A DNA stretch of 64,000 nt from Candidatus Sulfotelmatobacter sp. Its GTDB lineage: Bacteria; Acidobacteriota; Terriglobia; Terriglobales; Acidobacteriaceae. The first letter of the stretch is position 1, and each line of letters begins with the position of its first letter. Shown here one piece after another: positions 60,613-64,000 of this stretch. A program made the translations under genes and the position numbers. The notes beneath the pieces were generated by a model. That model worked only from the letters and a program-made list of their open reading frames with translations. It made no database searches and was not told where the DNA came from. The stretch spans positions 101,927 through 165,926 of the forward strand of contig JAOAPI010000145.1 of assembly GCA_025462865.1 (NCBI GenBank). The letters are read 5' to 3'.

Positions 60613-61713
60613 ATGTCTGCACCCAATTCCCTTTTCGTTCGTGCCTGTAAATCACTGCCGACGGAGCGTACTCCGGTCTGGTTTATGCGTCAGGCTGGAC
60701 GGTACATGCCCGAATACCGGGCCGTTCGTAAGCAACACTCCCTAATCGAGATTTGCAAAAAACCTGAACTTGCGGCCGACGTTACCATCACAGCCGCCGA
60801 ATTTCTCGGAGTTGATGCGGCGATAATCTTTGCCGATCTTCTGCTGCCCTTAGAAGTTATGGGAGTGCCTTTTCATTTCTCTGCGGGAGAAGGACCCGTC
60901 ATCGAGAAGCCATTACGCGCACCAGAAGACATTAGTCAACTTCGCACCGACCGTTCCGCCGAACTGGGCTATGTTTCCGAAGCCGTGAGTCTGGTCGCGA
61001 AACATTTCGCCGGCAAAATTCCCGTCATCGGTTTTTGCGGAGCTCCTTTCACGCTCGCCAGCTACATGATCGAGGGTGGCGGCTCCCGACATTACCTACA
61101 CACCAAGAAAATGATGTACGACTCTCCCGCTCAGTGGGAAGAGTTGATGCGCAAGCTGGTTGACGTAACCGCCGAATATTCTTCGGCTCAGGTGCGCGCC
61201 GGAGCGGATGTCATCCAGATTTTTGACAGCTGGGTCGGCTGCCTTAGTGTGGAAGATTATCGCCAGTACGTGCTGCCTCACGTCACCACTCTCGTCGGTC
61301 GGCTCCAGAAAACCGGCGCTCCCGTAATTTATTTCGGCACAGGGAGCGCTACGTTGCTTCCATCGATGAATGAGACGGGGGCCGATGTGATCGGACTCGA
61401 TTGGCGTATACCACTCGACCAAGGCTGGAGCGACCTTGAATACCGTTGCGCAGTCCAGGGCAATCTTGACCCTGTACTGCTTTTCGCGAATTGGAAGGAA
61501 TTGAATACTCGCGCAGAAACTATCCTTCGACTCGCTGCGGGACGACCGGGACACATCTTCAATCTGGGTCACGGCATTCTGCCAGAGACGCCCGTCGAAA
61601 ACGTGAAAGATCTGGCCCGCTTCATTCAGGAATACTCCCCTTCGCTTCCAGTTGGTAAGCATAGACCGCATGCGGCGGCCCGCAAACCGAAAGCCGGAAG
61701 CCGGGTGCCGTGA
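60613..61713 (+). CDS. hemE: Uroporphyrinogen decarboxylase
   Basis: A 366-residue enzyme that removes four carboxyl groups from uroporphyrinogen III to give coproporphyrinogen III. It has the family signature TPVWFMRQAGRYMPEYR, the catalytic Asp in VDAAIIFADLLLPLEVMG, GFCGAPFTLASYMIEGGGSR and FNLGHGILPETPVENV. The last 20 residues are basic and extend beyond the usual end. The following hemG overlaps it by 4 bp, so the pair is coupled. HemN/HemF and HemH are not in the window. Confidence 0.97.
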   Translation: MSAPNSLFVRACKSLPTERTPVWFMRQAGRYMPEYRAVRKQHSLIEICKKPELAADVTITAAEFLGVDAAIIFADLLLPLEVMGVPFHFSAGEGPVIEKPLRAPEDISQLRTDRSAELGYVSEAVSLVAKHFAGKIPVIGFCGAPFTLASYMIEGGGSRHYLHTKKMMYDSPAQWEELMRKLVDVTAEYSSAQVRAGADVIQIFDSWVGCLSVEDYRQYVLPHVTTLVGRLQKTGAPVIYFGTGSATLLPSMNETGADVIGLDWRIPLDQGWSDLEYRCAVQGNLDPVLLFANWKELNTRAETILRLAAGRPGHIFNLGHGILPETPVENVKDLARFIQEYSPSLPVGKHRPHAAARKPKAGSRVP

Positions 61714-63104
61714 ACCGTGTCGCGATTGTCGGAGGGGGCATCTCTGGACTCGCCGCCGCCTTCACCCTCGAAGAAAGTCGGCGTTCCGGCACAGTTGAAT
61801 ACACGCTGTATGAATCGTCGTCACGTCTTGGTGGAGTGCTTCGTACGGAGAGCATAGAGGGCTGCCTGGTCGAGGCCGGACCCGATTCTTTTCTCTCCGA
61901 AAAGCCATGGGCCTCCGATCTCTGCCGCGAAATAGGTCTCGGCGATCAACTCATTGGATCGACCGACGCTGATCGTAAGACTTACATCCTGGTGCGCGGG
62001 CGGCTTATCCCCATGCCCGACGGGCTGATGTTCATGGTACCGACGAAAATCCTGGCTACAGGTTTTTCGCCTCTCTTTTCCTGGACAACGAAACTGCGCA
62101 TGGCGCAGGAATTATTCCGTTCCGCACAGGTCACCGGCGGAGATGAAAGCGTTGCCTCGCTGGTCAAGCGGCACTATGGGGAAGAAGTTGTCGATAGGCT
62201 TGCCGATCCGTTGCTCTCGGGAATCTACGGCGGCGAGGCCGATTCTCTCAGCGTGCGCGCAGTTCTCCCGCGCTTCGCAGAGATGGAACGTACTCACGGC
62301 AGTCTTGGCCGCTCCATGCTGGAGGCTAGAAGAAAAATGCCGAGAAAAGCGCACGAACCGGCGAAGTCGATCTTCACCTCACTTAAGAACGGCATGCAGC
62401 AGCTGGTTGAAAATCTAGTTCTAAAGCTCAATCGCTCTTCGTTACTGGTCAACACGCCGGTACAGTTCGTCGAGTTCGAAGGTGGACACTGGAAAGTATC
62501 CGCCGGAGCGAAATCGGATCAGTTCGACGCGGTCATTCTCGCGCTCCCCGCCCATGCCGCTGCAGGGATTCTTTCAAGCTGTAATCCCGAGTTGTCCGGA
62601 GAACTTAGCGCCATCGGCTACAGCTCATCAATCGCCGTGGGACTTGGATATGATCGCGAAGTTCGTCGCGCACTTCCTCCCGGCTTTGGATTTCTTGTAC
62701 CGCACTCCGAAGGAAAGCGCCTCTTGGCCGCAACGTTCGTTCATAACAAGTTCCCGCATCGCGCTCCAAACGATCGAGCCTTGCTGCGCTGTTTCTTCGC
62801 AGGATCGAACGCGGACAATATCTGGGAACTCTCCGACGACTCAATCATCGCCATCGCGCGCAATGAATTGCAGCAGATTCTACGTCTCCGCTCGACTCCG
62901 TTGTTCGCCCGGGTGTATCGATGGAAGTCGGCAATGGCGCAATATGGCGTCGGTCACCTTGAGCGTCTTGATCGCATCGACCGCCTACGCCGGCAATTGC
63001 CCGGCCTCGCGCTCGCGGGTAACGGCTACCGCGGCATCGGCGTGCCGGACTGCATCAGGTCAGGACGCGAGGCCGCCCGGCAAGCGATGGAAATGAGGGG
63101 ATGA
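61710..63104 (+). CDS. hemG: Protoporphyrinogen/coproporphyrinogen oxidase (HemG/HemY type, FAD)
   Basis: A 464-residue FAD enzyme that oxidises protoporphyrinogen IX or coproporphyrinogen III. The FAD-binding start is RVAIVGGGISGLAAAFTLE, followed by SSRLGGVLRTESIEGCLVEA and GPDSFLSEKPWA. PLLSGIYGGEADSLSVRAVL and the C-terminal LAGNGYRGIGVPDCIRSGRE complete the flavin pocket. GTG 61710 is the start, in a 4-bp overlap with hemE (GTGA). The distinction between the protoporphyrin and coproporphyrin routes cannot be made from sequence alone. Confidence 0.95.
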   Translation: MNRVAIVGGGISGLAAAFTLEESRRSGTVEYTLYESSSRLGGVLRTESIEGCLVEAGPDSFLSEKPWASDLCREIGLGDQLIGSTDADRKTYILVRGRLIPMPDGLMFMVPTKILATGFSPLFSWTTKLRMAQELFRSAQVTGGDESVASLVKRHYGEEVVDRLADPLLSGIYGGEADSLSVRAVLPRFAEMERTHGSLGRSMLEARRKMPRKAHEPAKSIFTSLKNGMQQLVENLVLKLNRSSLLVNTPVQFVEFEGGHWKVSAGAKSDQFDAVILALPAHAAAGILSSCNPELSGELSAIGYSSSIAVGLGYDREVRRALPPGFGFLVPHSEGKRLLAATFVHNKFPHRAPNDRALLRCFFAGSNADNIWELSDDSIIAIARNELQQILRLRSTPLFARVYRWKSAMAQYGVGHLERLDRIDRLRRQLPGLALAGNGYRGIGVPDCIRSGREAARQAMEMRG

Positions 63105-63129
63105 CCCCTCCAAGTCACGGGCAATGAAT

Positions 63130-63486
63130 CTATGCCATTGATGGGGACTGCATCGCGCTGACAACAGATTCCAGGTGGGTTAGCGTTTCCTCGACCGTCA
63201 GTGAATACATCTCGCGGCCCAATCCCTCGCCTGCTTCGAGCGCGGACTTTAAATAATGACCGGCAATTTCGACGGCCAGCGAGTCGGTAATGTGCTTCCC
63301 CGTGCGTTTCTTATATTCCACCCAGGCGGGATGCGGCAGGGCCACCCACGCGGGACGTCCGTCGATCAGAAATTTCACGTCGACGGCATCGGCGTGCCGC
63401 GTGGCGATTGCAACAATGAGGGCTTGATATACGCAGTGAACGGGCTTCTTTGTCCAGCGGTCCGTGGCAGTGAAATCTTCAAACAT
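63130..63486 (-). CDS. Small soluble protein of unknown function
   Basis: A 118-residue protein starting MFEDFTATDRWTKKPVHCVY. It has a beta-rich centre (VKFLIDGRPAWVALPHPAWV) and a helical end (LTVEETLTHLESVVSAMQS). The family is not recognised. It lies on the minus strand, convergent with hemG, and 71 bp downstream of the MoaD/ThiS-like gene. The ATG at 63486 is preferred to 63525, whose extra residues resemble gap sequence. Confidence 0.7.
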   Translation of the reverse strand: MFEDFTATDRWTKKPVHCVYQALIVAIATRHADAVDVKFLIDGRPAWVALPHPAWVEYKKRTGKHITDSLAVEIAGHYLKSALEAGEGLGREMYSLTVEETLTHLESVVSAMQSPSMA

Positions 63487-63557
63487 GGCTAGGAAAACTA
63501 TAGTGGAGCGAGGCTGTCCGAGCAATCGTCGGCGATTCGCGGGGACGAAATCTGCCT

Positions 63558-63866
63558 CTAACCCCCGGCAATAGCTCCAATGATCAGAAATGGTTCCTCC
63601 CCTGAGGCGACTGCATCGGGTAGAGCTGCGTCCGGCGGTTCATGGGAAAGATCTTCTTCGCAAGCGAAGAATCGCAAGAAGGGCCGTCGTTGTTGAGTTA
63701 CCTGATCGCGAATCGTCCCCCGCAACATCGGGTAGGTAACCTCCAAGGCATCGAGAACGGAGCGCTGGGTCGGCCAACCTTCGAACGTAAGGGTTATTTC
63801 GGCTCCGACCCCTGCCAGCGTCCGCAAATGCTGGGGAAGCACGACGCGGATTTTACTGGAATTCAT
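63558..63866 (-). CDS. MoaD/ThiS-type ubiquitin-like sulfur carrier
   Basis: A 102-residue small protein of the beta-grasp MoaD/ThiS type with the C-terminal Gly-Gly (ending IGAIAGG) used for adenylation and thiocarboxylate formation. Strand pattern [20 protein letters not shown] and the helix [20 protein letters not shown] fit. The end [11 protein letters not shown] is the activated tail. The ATG at 63866 is preferred over the TTG at 63872. The carrier could serve thiamin or molybdopterin synthesis or another sulfur pathway. The molybdenum enzyme in this window is far away and need not be its partner. Confidence 0.85.
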   Translation of the reverse strand: MNSSKIRVVLPQHLRTLAGVGAEITLTFEGWPTQRSVLDALEVTYPMLRGTIRDQVTQQRRPFLRFFACEEDLSHEPPDAALPDAVASGEEPFLIIGAIAGG

Positions 63867-64000
63867 CGCCAAAACCTGTCTCTCGCATAGATTAATTCAG
63901 GCTACAGTAATCTCCCTAACCGAAATGCGCAATGCTACGGATAGCACAGAGCCCTTTGATTCGGTCATTTTATCTCTCGGGGATTTAAACCCCTAAATAA

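Overview
The window comes from a GC-rich bacterial chromosome, most likely an Acidobacteriota member (class Terriglobia or close to it). This is judged from gene content, not from a search. Pointers are a 1246-residue Oar-type TonB receptor with an N-terminal carboxypeptidase-regulatory-like domain, a reaction-centre-type dihaem cytochrome, a cytochrome/copper-monooxygenase-like fusion, a DUF6526 protein, many small exported proteins of unknown function and many short hairpin repeats between genes. No rRNA, prophage, transposase or CRISPR array was seen. One tRNA is present.

Layout. 1-10 kb: the 3' end of gatB, small proteins of unknown function, a histone-H1-like Lys/Ala-rich protein with a strong terminator, an MltD-type lytic transglycosylase and a sensor kinase/response regulator pair. 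10-20 kb: a quinone oxidoreductase, a VapBC pair, an FMN split-barrel protein, an aldo/keto reductase and the TonB receptor. 20-29 kb: an XRE-type regulator surrounded by copies of a 16-bp operator-like motif, an isoaspartyl peptidase, a GIY-YIG protein beside a tandem array of ~307-bp units, greA, a phosphatidyltransferase, yggX, a cupin, an FKBP isomerase and a CAU tRNA. 29-41 kb: a catabolic island with a nicotinamidase-like hydrolase, an enamidase-like amidohydrolase, two DUF1185 proteins, a UPF0280 protein, a 6-hydroxynicotinate-reductase-like protein and a molybdenum hydroxylase. 41-50 kb: PilZ proteins, a nucleotidyltransferase, an SDR, an AhpD-like gene with an in-frame TGA and a large TPR protein. 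50-64 kb: a LOG protein, amtB-glnB-glnD, a dihaem cytochrome, a GT39 mannosyltransferase-like protein, a cytochrome/monooxygenase fusion, hemE-hemG and a MoaD/ThiS-like carrier.

Three observations stand out. (1) The AhpD-like gene at 45525-46091 carries TGA exactly where the second Cys of CxxCxxxH belongs, with a 7-bp hairpin (loop GUU) 17 nt downstream, so it is a strong selenoprotein candidate. (2) Seven copies of GTTCGGWWWTCGTAAC, all intergenic, mark a probable unrecognised regulon; four of them cluster around the XRE-type regulator at 20674-21480. (3) The 30-41 kb island joins the first steps of the reductive (Eubacterium barkeri-type) nicotinate route to DUF1185 and UPF0280 proteins of unknown role. 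This suggests an N-heterocycle degradation system whose substrate and later steps are open.
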